Assembly: GCA_963780895.1 (NCBI GenBank)
Contig: CAWAEG010000001.1
Location: 1,488,001-1,552,000, forward strand
Direction of reading: 5' to 3'
Source: DASQFI01 sp963780895
GTDB lineage: Bacteria; Acidobacteriota; Vicinamibacteria; Vicinamibacterales; SCN-69-37
DNA: 64,000 nucleotides
Shown here: positions 1-7,880 of the stretch, one piece after another
Position numbering within the stretch: position 1 is the first letter of the stretch
Layout of the letters: each line of letters opens with the position of its first letter
Notes under the pieces: model-generated
Database searches by the model: none
The model's input: only the letters and a program-made list of their open reading frames with translations
Told to the model about the DNA's origin: nothing
Made by a program: the position numbers and the translations under genes

Positions 1-1
1 C

Positions 2-1183
2 ACACCGGCCGTTGTCGCGCTCGCCGTGTTCCTCGTCCTCGTTCCGCCGCTCGTGTTCGCCGACGCGCAGGGCTGGAGTCACGCCTTCGGCGTGTGGACG
101 TACCGCGCCCTTGCTCTGCTGGTCGTCGCGTGCCCGTGCGCGCTCGTCATTTCGACGCCGGTGTCGCTTGTGTCGGCGCTCACCGCGGCGGCGCGCCACG
201 GCGTGCTCATCAAGGGCGGCTCACATCTCGAGCGGCTCGCGTCGATCAGGTGCCTCGCGTTCGACAAGACCGGGACGCTCACGCACAACCAGGTCACCGT
301 CACCGAGATTCTCGGTGTGGACGGTGTCTCCACGGCGGGCGTGCTGGAAGTCGCCGCGGCTCTCGAGTCGCGATCCGAGCATCCAATCGGCCGCGCCATC
401 GTGGACCGCGCACGGCACGCCGGCCTGGTCATTTCGCCCGGCCTCGCGTTCCGGGCTCTGCCGGGCCTGGGCGCCGAGGCGACGGTTGCCGCAGCGCCGG
501 CCATCATCGGCAGTCACCGGCTGTTCGAACAGCGACAGCTCTGCACGCCCTCGCTCCATGCGCGAATCGAAGAGGTCGAAGAGCGTGGTGCCACGCCGGT
601 GCTCGTGAGCCATGCCGGCGTGCCGCTCGGCGTGATCGGGCTCGCGGATCGTCCGCGAGACGCCGGACGGGCCGTGGTCGCGGGCATTCGCGATCAGGGC
701 ATCGAGCGCGTCGTGCTCCTGACCGGCGACCTGCGTGGGAGCGCGGACGCGATGTTGCGGGGTGCGGGACTCGACGAAGCGCACGCCGAGCTCCTGCCTG
801 GCGACAAGGCGTCGGCGGTCGCGACGCTCCGCGAGAGGTACGGGCCCGTCGCGATGGTCGGCGACGGCGTGAACGATGCCCCGGCCCTCGCCGCCGCCGA
901 CGTCGGCATCGCGATGGGCGCGGCAGGCACCGACGTGGCGCTCGAAACGGCCGATGTCGTGTTGATGTCGGACGATCTCACGAAGCTGCCGTACGCGTTT
1001 CGCCTCAGCCGTGCCACGCTGCGGACCATCCGAACCAATCTCGCCATCGCGTTGACGCTCAAGGTCGCGTTCGTGGCGCTGGCCGCGGCGGGCGTGGCAA
1101 CCCTCTGGATGGCGATCCTGGCCGACACGGGGGCTTCGCTCATCGTCACGGGGAACAGTCTCAGATTGCTGAAATTGCGATAA
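2..1183 (+). CDS. Heavy-metal P1B-type ATPase, C-terminal part (5' end outside window)
   Basis: This is the C-terminal ~390 residues of a metal-exporting P-type ATPase; the frame is open to the window edge, so the start is missing. In order it shows the transmembrane metal site CPC (VVACPCALVIS), the phosphorylation motif DKTGT, the P1B-specific SEHPIG histidine-proline site in the nucleotide domain, the hinge GDGVNDAP, and the last two membrane helices. The final helix carries ADTGAS before a LRLL tail; an Asp here is typical of the Zn/Cd/Pb subgroup (ZntA/CadA-like), so zinc-type export is the inferred role. The missing N-terminus would hold any metal-binding domain. It runs convergent with the PilZ protein and is followed by a long palindrome. 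Confidence 0.93.
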   Translation, partial: TPAVVALAVFLVLVPPLVFADAQGWSHAFGVWTYRALALLVVACPCALVISTPVSLVSALTAAARHGVLIKGGSHLERLASIRCLAFDKTGTLTHNQVTVTEILGVDGVSTAGVLEVAAALESRSEHPIGRAIVDRARHAGLVISPGLAFRALPGLGAEATVAAAPAIIGSHRLFEQRQLCTPSLHARIEEVEERGATPVLVSHAGVPLGVIGLADRPRDAGRAVVAGIRDQGIERVVLLTGDLRGSADAMLRGAGLDEAHAELLPGDKASAVATLRERYGPVAMVGDGVNDAPALAAADVGIAMGAAGTDVALETADVVLMSDDLTKLPYAFRLSRATLRTIRTNLAIALTLKVAFVALAAAGVATLWMAILADTGASLIVTGNSLRLLKLR

Positions 1184-1216
1184 CGGCCGACGGAACTGAC
1201 GAACGGCCGGCCGACT

Positions 1217-1394
1217 GTCGGTACGACGAGTACAACGGGGCGCCGGGACGACACCCGCCGGCGGGCGTCGGTACGACGGGTACGGCAGGTCCAAGGAACC
1301 TTCTGTCGTTCGTCTACTTCTTCATAAAAAAGAAGTTGACCCGCGTCAGTTCGTTCCTCGTACCCGCCGTACCTGTCGTACCCGTCGTACCGAC
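1217..1394. repeat. Long imperfect palindrome, GTACGACGG family (copy 1)
   Basis: The outer arms are GTCGGTACGACGAGTA and TACCCGTCGTACCGAC, a reverse complement with one mismatch. Further GTACG/CGTAC words and GGAAC/GTTCC arms nest inside, and an A/T-rich centre (CTTCTTCATAAAAAAGAAG) closes the structure. It lies between two convergent genes, so it could end transcription in both directions. Related copies are at 9669-9885, 52462-52666 and 62841-62935. Confidence 0.8.
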
Positions 1395-1428
1395 AACAGA
1401 CGAAGTTGTTACCAGCGACACGCGGTTC

Positions 1429-2112
1429 TTATCTGTGACCATCGACGAACTTATCGACCGCGTCCTGGTCCGCCGACGAGATTCGATCGAACTGCACACC
1501 CATTCCCACTTTGCGATCGCTCCAGGCGACCCGTCCGACCGCGTCGATGTCCGCCTGGCCGCCCGGCAACCTGAACTTCACCTGAATCGTCGTACCCGGC
1601 GGAAACGGATTCATCGTGCGGATGGCGAGGCCGCCTTTCCCGACGTCGAGCGTGACGGCGCCCGCGATCGTCTGTCCGGCGCGGTAGGACACCGGCACCC
1701 CGAGCGCGATGCGAGGGCTCGCGCGGCGGTTGAAGCTGTCGGGGAAGAGGTGCGGCGCCAGGGCCGGCAGAATCTGCGTCGTGGCCGCATGCTCGTTCAC
1801 GTAACCGGCGACGTTTATCGCGGAGAGTTGGGCCACCTGAACGGCCGACGCGACGGTTCCGGAAAAAATCACGACCGGGATCGGCCGTCCCGACGACTCG
1901 CGCAAGGCCCGAACGAATGTCACGCCGTCGGCTGCCAGCCCGAGATCCACGAGAGCCAGGCTGACCGGTTTGGAGATGTCGGCGGCCGCGGAGAGCGCCG
2001 CCTCGCCGCTTTCGGCCATGACGTACGCGTGTCGCGCGTCCGCCAGAGCCGCCGCAAATCGTTCGCGGATGGTCGTGAAGCGGTGGGCGACGAGAATCGT
2101 CTTGACAGACAT
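1429..2112 (-). CDS. Receiver-like domain plus PilZ domain protein
   Basis: A 227-residue protein with an N-terminal response-regulator-like fold (about 1-120) and a C-terminal PilZ domain (about 128-225). The PilZ c-di-GMP motif is visible as RRASPR (129-134) followed by LDVGKGG (155-161), a variant of the usual D/NxSxxG. The receiver part keeps an Asp at the phosphoacceptor position (D56 in LALVDLGL) but has AH where the acidic pair normally sits and no recognisable conserved Lys, so phosphorylation is doubtful. Start chosen at MSVKT because the earlier in-frame ATG runs into the divergent promoter. It is divergent from the LysW-like gene. The likely role is a c-di-GMP-responsive effector; the target is unknown. 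Confidence 0.85.
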   Translation of the reverse strand: MSVKTILVAHRFTTIRERFAAALADARHAYVMAESGEAALSAAADISKPVSLALVDLGLAADGVTFVRALRESSGRPIPVVIFSGTVASAVQVAQLSAINVAGYVNEHAATTQILPALAPHLFPDSFNRRASPRIALGVPVSYRAGQTIAGAVTLDVGKGGLAIRTMNPFPPGTTIQVKFRLPGGQADIDAVGRVAWSDRKVGMGVQFDRISSADQDAVDKFVDGHR

Positions 2113-2133
2113 GGGGGCTCGCGTCCCTATAAT
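2102..2133 (+). promoter_or_regulatory. Candidate sigma-70 promoter for the LysW-like/larE pair
   Basis: A perfect TATAAT lies at 2128-2133, 26 bases before the start at 2160. A TTGACA is at 2102-2107, but the 20-base spacer is longer than ideal, so the -10 is the stronger part. An AAGGAGAG ribosome binding site (2149-2156) precedes the ATG. Confidence 0.5.
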
Positions 2134-2159
2134 CGGTTTCAAGCCGCGAAGGAGAGTGT

Positions 2160-2432
2160 ATGGCGACCTGTCCCGAGTGCGACGCCGAAATCGTGATCGA
2201 CGACGACGATCTGGAGGAGATGGAAGCCGGCGACCCGTGGGATTGTGATGCGTGCGGCAGCCGGCTGCGGGTCACCACTCTCGATCCACTCGAGTTCGAA
2301 GGCGACGACGAGCAGGATGATGAGGACGAGGAAGACGCCGAGAAGGAGACCGAGGCGGCCGCCGACGACGAGCTCGAGGACCTCGACGACGAAGACGACG
2401 AGACCGAGGACAAAGAGGATTGGGACGAGTGA
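2160..2432 (+). CDS. LysW-like zinc-ribbon carrier protein with long acidic tail
   Basis: A 90-residue protein. The N-terminus is a zinc ribbon with C4-P-E-C7 and C29-D-A-C32-G, followed by LRVTTLDPLEFE, which matches the LysW amino-group carrier family (TCPECG...CxxCGAELEVVxLDPL). The rest is an extremely acidic Asp/Glu tail ending in EDWDE, close to the C-terminal EDWGE of LysW whose last Glu carries the substrate in lysine/arginine biosynthesis. It is longer than classical LysW (~54 residues) because of the acidic insert. No LysX, LysZ or other lysine genes are nearby; instead the last bases overlap larE (GTGA), implying co-translation. The substrate is unknown; it may be a carrier or metal-ribbon partner for LarE. 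Confidence 0.8.
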   Translation: MATCPECDAEIVIDDDDLEEMEAGDPWDCDACGSRLRVTTLDPLEFEGDDEQDDEDEEDAEKETEAAADDELEDLDDEDDETEDKEDWDE

Positions 2433-3277
2433 CCGTTGATTCCGCGGCGGCGCCGGCATCGGATCTGCGAGCCCGGGAGGCGGCGCTTCATGAGCGTCTC
2501 CGCTCGCTGACGTCGCTCGTCGTGGCGTACAGCGGAGGTGTCGATTCCGCGTATCTCGCGCTGGCGGCGACGCGCGTGCTGGGCCCGCGCGCGCTCTGCG
2601 TGACGGCCGACAGCGCCAGCTATCCGGCGCGCCATCGCCGGATGGCCGAACAGGTCGCCACGCAGTTTGCGTTTCACCACGAGTTCATCCACACCGGGGA
2701 GCTCGCGCGGCCGGAGTACCGCGCCAACGACACCGACCGGTGCTACTACTGCAAGCACGAGCTGTACACCGACCTCACGGGGCTGGCTCGCACCCGCGGG
2801 TTCGAGGCCGTGGCCGACGGCAACAACGCCGACGATCGCGGCGACTACCGTCCCGGCCGTCGGGCGGCGCGCGAGTTCGGCGTCATCAGTCCGCTCGACG
2901 AAGCGGGGCTGACCAAAGCCGACATCCGCGAGCTCTCTCGCGAGGCCGGTCTGCCGTGCTGGGACGAGCCCGCGTCGGCCTGCCTGTCGTCGCGCGTGCC
3001 GTACCACTCCGAAGTCACCGAAGCCAAGCTCCAGGCCATCGAGCGCGCCGAAGACATCGTCCGGTCCCTGGGGTTCCGCGTCGTCCGGGTTCGCCATCAC
3101 GGCGACGTCGCGCGCCTCGAGCTGGCGCGCGAGGAGATGTCCCGCCTGATCGAGCCTGGCGTGTCGGAAACGATCGACCGCGAGCTTCGCGCGCTCGGCT
3201 TCCGGTACGTCGCCGTCGATCTGAAGGGCTACCGCCTCGGGAGCCTCAACGAGGGATTGACGCTGAAGGTTGTCTGA
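2429..3277 (+). CDS. larE: LarE-type ATP-dependent sulfur transferase
   Basis: A 282-residue PP-loop enzyme of the LarE family, which adenylates and thiolates pyridinium-3,5-biscarboxylate mononucleotide during assembly of the nickel-pincer cofactor of lactate racemase-type enzymes. Visible features are the ATP-pyrophosphatase loop SGGVDS (35-40), CYYCK (Cys105, Cys108), ADGNNADD, and ACLSSR with Cys185. Three cysteines in these positions are characteristic of the [4Fe-4S]-using LarE type rather than the single-Cys sacrificial type. GTG start at 2429 chosen because it overlaps the stop of the LysW-like gene (GTGA). No larB, larC or larA is in the window, so the cofactor role is inferred from family alone; other LarE-like thiolation is possible. 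Confidence 0.88.
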   Translation: MTVDSAAAPASDLRAREAALHERLRSLTSLVVAYSGGVDSAYLALAATRVLGPRALCVTADSASYPARHRRMAEQVATQFAFHHEFIHTGELARPEYRANDTDRCYYCKHELYTDLTGLARTRGFEAVADGNNADDRGDYRPGRRAAREFGVISPLDEAGLTKADIRELSREAGLPCWDEPASACLSSRVPYHSEVTEAKLQAIERAEDIVRSLGFRVVRVRHHGDVARLELAREEMSRLIEPGVSETIDRELRALGFRYVAVDLKGYRLGSLNEGLTLKVV

Positions 3278-3293
3278 AGACGGGAGACGGGCC

Positions 3294-3394
3294 GATCGAG
3301 CTATCCGGCCATCGTGCGATCGAGCTATCGTAGGGCCGTTTTCCAAAGTCACGCTTTCACATGGCTCGATAGCGCGATAACTCGATAGCTCGAT
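3294..3394. repeat. Imperfect palindrome, GATCGAGCTAT family
   Basis: The word GATCGAGCTAT occurs twice on the left, and its reverse complement ATAGCTCGAT, ATAGCGCGAT and GGCTCGATAG occur on the right. The right arm runs into the start codon of the following membrane protein (ATG at 3393), which has no separate Shine-Dalgarno site. Confidence 0.65.
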
Positions 3395-5684
3395 GCGAGT
3401 GTCTTCTCCCCGCCTCTTTCTCTTCTTCGTCGCGGCCATTGTTCTCGTCGCGCACGCGCGGGCGTTGCCGAGGACACTCGAAGACATCGACTCGATCAAT
3501 CTGGCGCTCGGCGTCGAGTCGTTCGACGTCGCGAGCCACCGGCCGCATCCGCCTGGGTATCCGATTTTCATTGCGCTCGCGAAAGCGTCGACCGCGGCCG
3601 TTGGGATCGTCGCGCCGTCCTGGGATCGCGACCGGCGTGCGGCGGTGGGTCTTGCCATCTGGAGCTTGATGGCAGGCACCTTGGCCGTGTTCGTCATCGC
3701 CGGTCTGCTGAAGGCGATCGGCTTCACACCATGGCAGTCGGCGCTTGCCGCGACAGTCGCTGTCGCGTCGCCGCTGTTCTGGTTTTCATCCGTGCGGCCG
3801 CTGACCGATGTGCCCGGCCTCGTCGCGGCGCTGCTGGTTCAGATGTGGCTCGTTCGCGGACTCACCGAGGTTCAAACGAAGAACGCCGCGCTGCCACGCG
3901 ATTGGATCTGGGGCGCCGCCGGCCTCGGCCTGATCGTCGGAGTCCGATCCCAGACGATCTGGCTCACCGGACCGCTCCTGGTCTGGTGCGTGGGCGTCCT
4001 CATGGTCCGGCGCCGGCACAGCGACATCGCGGTACTCGGACTGTCAGCGCTGACCGGCGTGCTGGTCTGGGCCGTGCCTCTCGTGATCGACAGCGGCGGG
4101 TTGGCCGCGTACTGGCGATCGGTCCGGTTCCAAGGCAACGAGGATCTGACCGGCATCGAGCTGCTCGCCACGACGCCGACCGCCAGCCTGCTCAAAGTGG
4201 CGTTACGGAGAACGTTCAGCGAGCCCTGGCTGCTGCGCGGCCTCGCCAACGTGATGCTCGTCTTCGCTCTCGTGGGCACGGTGCGGCTGGCGCTTCGCGA
4301 CCGGCCGACGTTGCGGCTCCTTCTGCTGCTCTTCGCGCCGTACCTCCTCTTCCATCTGGCGTTCCACGAGACGGTGACGCTTCGATACGGTCTGCCCGTA
4401 GTCGTGCTCGTCGCGGCGCTGGCGGTGGTGGGATTCTCGATCGTCGGAACGTACGCGTCGACCGTCCTGGCGGTCACCGCGGCAGCCGTCAGCGTCATCT
4501 ACGTGCACCCAAGGCTGGAGGCGTACGCCGCCGGCGGCTGGCCGGTTGTGCGCGCGTTTCAGGACATGGAACGGGCGCGCCCGGCCTCGGCCGAGAAGCC
4601 CGAGCTCCGGATGCACCACCAGGTGTGGCATGGCGTGCGGCGGCTGCTCGAGTGGTATCGCCCTGTCTGGGACGCTGGACCGCAGCCATTTCCGGGCGAT
4701 CGGGAGTGGCTGGCGGCCGTTCGCGACTGGAAGAATGGCAGCACGCGGCCGGTCTGGTTCCTCACCGACCTCACCCGCAGCGATATCGCGCTGTTCGATG
4801 GACGATCGCGAATGCTTGGCGGCAGGTATGAGCTGCCTGCGCGCCTCCGCGACCTGGTCGGCGGGTACCGGCTCGACGGACTGAATTGGTGGCGCATCGA
4901 TCCGCCGGGCTGGATGCTCGGCACCGGCTGGTCGCTCACCCCGGAAGTGGCCGGAATGACGGCGCTCGATCGAAACGGCCCGCACCTGCGTCCAGCGGAG
5001 GCTTTTGTCCGACGGACCAGCAAGCCTCTGCGGCTCATGATGGGCGGTCGCTATCTGGCCCCGGCCGGGTCACCCGCCGGCATCGTTGCCGTTGACCTCG
5101 AGGGGAAGCGGATCGCCGAATGGCCGGTATCGGCGGGTTCGCCCTGGTTTCTTCACTGGCTCGAGCTTCCGGAAGGTGTGCCGGAAGGACCAGGGTCCTA
5201 CGCTCCGTTGACCGTGATGGTCAGTGGCGGGGCGCCGGGCCAGCCCGCGCCCGCCGTCGGGATCGAACAGTTCGACGTGGCGCCGGTAGATGAGGTCATC
5301 TATGCCCTGGGGTCCGGCTGGTTCGAGGCGGAGGAGGAACCTCGGGCCGGAAGGCTCTGGCACTGGATGAGCGATCGCGCCACGATCGTGACGGCCGGCG
5401 CGACGGCGGATCTCCGGCTCACGCTCTCCGGTGAATCGCCCCTTCGCTACTTCGACCGGCCACCGACCGTGATCGTGCGGGCCGGCGACCGGGAATTGGG
5501 GCGCTTCAGTCCGGCGGCGGACTTCTCGCACACCATCGCCGTACCGGCCGGAGCGCTCGCCGGCTCGAACGGTCTCCTCACGGTTGAAACAGACCTGGTG
5601 TACGTTCCCGCTGAGCGTGGCGAGAGCCGCGATCCGCGGAGGCTTGGCTTGAGGGTCTTTCAGGTCGAGCTCAGCTCGCGCTGA
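3393..5684 (+). CDS. GT-C type polytopic membrane glycosyltransferase-like protein
   Basis: A 763-residue protein. The first ~390 residues hold about ten hydrophobic helices; an N-terminal signal-anchor is followed by the periplasmic loop DIDSINLALG and SHRPHPPGYPIF. The HPPGYP motif and the acidic residues before it resemble the first loop of GT-C dolichol/undecaprenyl-phosphate-sugar transferases (DUF2723/PMT-like). The C-terminal ~370 residues are soluble and probably periplasmic. Inferred role: transfer of a lipid-linked sugar to protein or glycan at the outer face of the inner membrane. It ends 14 bases into the convergent methyltransferase gene. The substrate cannot be read from sequence. 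Confidence 0.75.
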   Translation: MRVSSPRLFLFFVAAIVLVAHARALPRTLEDIDSINLALGVESFDVASHRPHPPGYPIFIALAKASTAAVGIVAPSWDRDRRAAVGLAIWSLMAGTLAVFVIAGLLKAIGFTPWQSALAATVAVASPLFWFSSVRPLTDVPGLVAALLVQMWLVRGLTEVQTKNAALPRDWIWGAAGLGLIVGVRSQTIWLTGPLLVWCVGVLMVRRRHSDIAVLGLSALTGVLVWAVPLVIDSGGLAAYWRSVRFQGNEDLTGIELLATTPTASLLKVALRRTFSEPWLLRGLANVMLVFALVGTVRLALRDRPTLRLLLLLFAPYLLFHLAFHETVTLRYGLPVVVLVAALAVVGFSIVGTYASTVLAVTAAAVSVIYVHPRLEAYAAGGWPVVRAFQDMERARPASAEKPELRMHHQVWHGVRRLLEWYRPVWDAGPQPFPGDREWLAAVRDWKNGSTRPVWFLTDLTRSDIALFDGRSRMLGGRYELPARLRDLVGGYRLDGLNWWRIDPPGWMLGTGWSLTPEVAGMTALDRNGPHLRPAEAFVRRTSKPLRLMMGGRYLAPAGSPAGIVAVDLEGKRIAEWPVSAGSPWFLHWLELPEGVPEGPGSYAPLTVMVSGGAPGQPAPAVGIEQFDVAPVDEVIYALGSGWFEAEEEPRAGRLWHWMSDRATIVTAGATADLRLTLSGESPLRYFDRPPTVIVRAGDRELGRFSPAADFSHTIAVPAGALAGSNGLLTVETDLVYVPAERGESRDPRRLGLRVFQVELSSR

Positions 5685-6426
5685 CGCGCGGCTTCCTCGC
5701 CACGCACATCAGCGACGTGCCGACAGGAAGATCGATCACCGAGAGCAGGGCGTGCTCGGCCACGAGCGCCGCGTCGAACGCCCGGTTGATCGGCGCCGCG
5801 GGCACGCGCAAATCGGAATCGGACGCCCGATCGGCCCGTCCGGTCACGCGTTCGAGCCACCGGACGGCCAGCGTGACGGGGAACGTGACCATGTTGGTGA
5901 ACGTCATCCGTTCGATGACGAACCCGGAATCCGTGAGGAGCCGGGTCAGCTGTTGCTTGCCGTAGCGACGCCGTTCCATCGTCAGGGTCGAATGGGAGCC
6001 GCGCAGGATCTCGAGCGCCGCGACGTTGAGCAGCAGCACGCCGCCTGGCCGCAGGACCCGCCACATCTCGCGGACGGCCTGGCGCTCGCTGTCGTCATCG
6101 AGGCAGTAGATCACATCGAACGAGGTGACGACGTCCGCCATCGCGTCGCCGAATGGGAGCCGGGTCACGGTGGCCCTGACCAGCGGTCTGCGCTGCGCGC
6201 GTCCCACGCGCAGCCCGACCGGTGAGAGCTCGACCCCGACGGCCGGCCCGAACGTCTTGAGCCAGTCCAGGTTGCGGCCGGTTCCGGCGCCGCAGTCGAC
6301 GATGCGGTCGACGCGGCCAGGCGGGCTGATCGCCGAGGCGAGCAGACGCTGCGCGTTGCGCCGAAGGCCGCGGAACCAGAAGTGACGGTCCTCGGCGACG
6401 GCGGTCGCTTCGAGCATCTGCTCCAT
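5671..6426 (-). CDS. SAM-dependent methyltransferase (class I, type 11)
   Basis: A 251-residue Rossmann methyltransferase. It shows motif I as VDCGAGTGRN, the acidic strand-2 end VGVELS, the TRLPFGDAMADVV motif before strand 4, and the ALEILRG region typical of small-molecule methyltransferases. Start chosen at MEQMLEATAV; in-frame codons upstream give a low-quality N-terminus. A hydrophobic C-terminal part (VIDLPVGTSLMCVARK) is common in acidobacterial methyltransferases next to glycosyltransferases. Convergent with the GT-C protein and divergent from pal. The substrate is unknown. Confidence 0.8.
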   Translation of the reverse strand: MEQMLEATAVAEDRHFWFRGLRRNAQRLLASAISPPGRVDRIVDCGAGTGRNLDWLKTFGPAVGVELSPVGLRVGRAQRRPLVRATVTRLPFGDAMADVVTSFDVIYCLDDDSERQAVREMWRVLRPGGVLLLNVAALEILRGSHSTLTMERRRYGKQQLTRLLTDSGFVIERMTFTNMVTFPVTLAVRWLERVTGRADRASDSDLRVPAAPINRAFDAALVAEHALLSVIDLPVGTSLMCVARKPRVSAS

Positions 6427-6517
6427 GCTGGCGATTGTAATCAGTCGCGATTCCACCTTCGCCGGGCTACGGTGGACCAGTTGCGCAGTTTTGCACAACC
6501 GATCATCGCGATGTGCG

Positions 6518-6545
6518 TTGACAGAACCTGCTCTCCATCTATAAC
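6518..6545 (+). promoter_or_regulatory. Sigma-70 type promoter upstream of pal
   Basis: TTGACA at 6518-6523 and TATAAC at 6540-6545 are separated by 16 bases, a near-consensus pair. It lies about 50 bases upstream of the pal start, which has an AGGAGAG ribosome binding site. Confidence 0.7.
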
Positions 6546-6597
6546 CTCGGCGCATCCTCGCTCCGATATCTCATCTGGGCATTACGCAGGAGAGCTG

Positions 6598-7180
6598 ATG
6601 CCGAGACACGCCTTGAGAAATCTGTCGTCATTCATGGCCGCCGCGCTCGTGCTGCTGGTGGTCGCCTGCGGCAAGAAAACGCCGCCGGCGACACCACCGC
6701 CGCCACCGCCGCCGCCCGTCGTGACCCAGGAGGCGCCGCCAGCCGCCGCCGAAGCCGACGCCGCCGCCTCCGGCTCCCACGCCGCCGGCGCCAACCGAGG
6801 AGGAGATCTTCGCCCGCATGTCGCTCGCTGACCTCAACGCCAAAAAGCCGCTCGAGGACGTGCTCTTCGAGTACGACAGGGCGGAGCTCAGCGACAAGGC
6901 GCGTGCCACGCTGCAGAAGAACGCGACCTGGCTGGGCAAGTGGACGTCGACGAAGATCACGATCGAGGGCCACGCGGATTCGCGCGGCACGAACGAGTAC
7001 AACCTCTCGCTCGGCGAACGCCGGGCCGCCGCGGTGCGCGACTACATGGTCACGCTCGGCGTTCCCGCTGCCCGGATCAGCATCGTGAGTAAGGGCGAGG
7101 AACAGCCGCTCTGCGCGGAAGAGGCTGAAAGCTGCTGGGCGCAGAACCGCCGCGCCCATTTCGACATCACGGCAAAGTAG
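6598..7180 (+). CDS. pal: Peptidoglycan-associated lipoprotein (Pal/OmpA family), apparent frameshift
   Basis: The start at 6598 follows AGGAGAG. It encodes a lipoprotein signal peptide with lipobox LVVAC (Cys24), then a Pro-rich linker. The reading frame then breaks. The first frame runs to a stop at 6831. The second continues from the linker (PPPKPTPPPPAPTPP) into EEEIFARMSLADL and the OmpA-like peptidoglycan-binding domain (FEYDRAEL, EGHADSRGTNEYN, LGERRA, NRRAHF) ending at 7180. Removing the single A at 6741 restores an uninterrupted CCG tract and one ~190-residue Pal. Pal anchors the outer membrane to peptidoglycan with the Tol system. Given its importance, sequencing error or a slippage site is more likely than true loss. 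The 3' end overlaps pyrF by 14 bases. Confidence 0.85.
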
Positions 7181-7880
7181 CCAGCTCGCCGGCGATTCGC
7201 CGGGCGGCTTCGCGCGGGTCCGGCGCGCCGGTTATCGGCCTGCCAACCACGAGATACGAGCTGCCTGCGCGAATCGCATCGGCGGGCGCCATCGTCCGGA
7301 CCTGGTCGTCGCCTGCCTTCGCGGCGGCGCCCCCCCGAATACCGGGCGTCACGATGATGAAGTCGGGTCCACACGCCCTCCGGATCGCAGCCGTCTCCTG
7401 CGGTGAGGCCACCACGCCGTCGCATCCGTTGTCACGCGCCAGTTCGGCGAGAGCTGTCGCCTGATCGAGCGGCGTGCGATCGACCCCGACCGACGCGAGC
7501 GCGGCGGCGTCGAGGCTCGTCAGCACGGTGACCGCGATCAGAAGCGGGCGCCGGCCGGACTTCTGATTTTCCCGATCCGCGGCCGCACGCGCGGCCTGGA
7601 GCATCGCGGCCCCACCTGACGCGTGCACGTTCACCATCCAGACGCCCAGGCTCGCGGCCGACTGGACCGCGCCCGCCACCGTGTTGGGAATGTCGTGATA
7701 TTTGAGGTCCAGAAACACGCGATCGCCGTTGGCGACAAGCGTCCGGACGAACTCCGGTCCGGCGGCCGTGAATAGCTGATGTCCGATCTTGAATCCGCCG
7801 ACGGCGCCCCGAAGCGACTCGGCAAGCCCGGCCGCTTCGGCGGCCGTGGGCGTGTCGAGCGCGATCAGGATCCGGTCCAT
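7167..7880 (-). CDS. pyrF: Orotidine 5'-phosphate decarboxylase
   Basis: A 237-residue TIM-barrel enzyme making UMP from OMP, the last step of pyrimidine synthesis. The N-terminal LIALDTP, substrate Lys in GGFKIG, catalytic DLKYHDIPNTV (Asp-Lys-x-x-Asp network), VTVLTS, VTPGIR, and phosphate-binding VVGRPIT are all present. Length is normal. Its start overlaps the end of pyrD by 16 bases, and pyrD overlaps pyrK by 8, so pyrK-pyrD-pyrF is one translationally coupled operon on the minus strand. Confidence 0.97.
   Translation of the reverse strand: MDRILIALDTPTAAEAAGLAESLRGAVGGFKIGHQLFTAAGPEFVRTLVANGDRVFLDLKYHDIPNTVAGAVQSAASLGVWMVNVHASGGAAMLQAARAAADRENQKSGRRPLLIAVTVLTSLDAAALASVGVDRTPLDQATALAELARDNGCDGVVASPQETAAIRRACGPDFIIVTPGIRGGAAAKAGDDQVRTMAPADAIRAGSSYLVVGRPITGAPDPREAARRIAGELATLP

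Noticed and set aside
1451..3727. Very long open frame on the minus strand across the PilZ, LysW-like and larE region
   Set aside because: It lies opposite well-recognised genes, has biased low-complexity composition (long Ser/Arg runs) and no family resemblance; typical shadow frame in GC-rich DNA.
5671..7180. Two convergent gene pairs each overlapping by 14 bases
   Set aside because: Coincidental; the overlap sequences differ and similar short overlaps are common in dense genomes.
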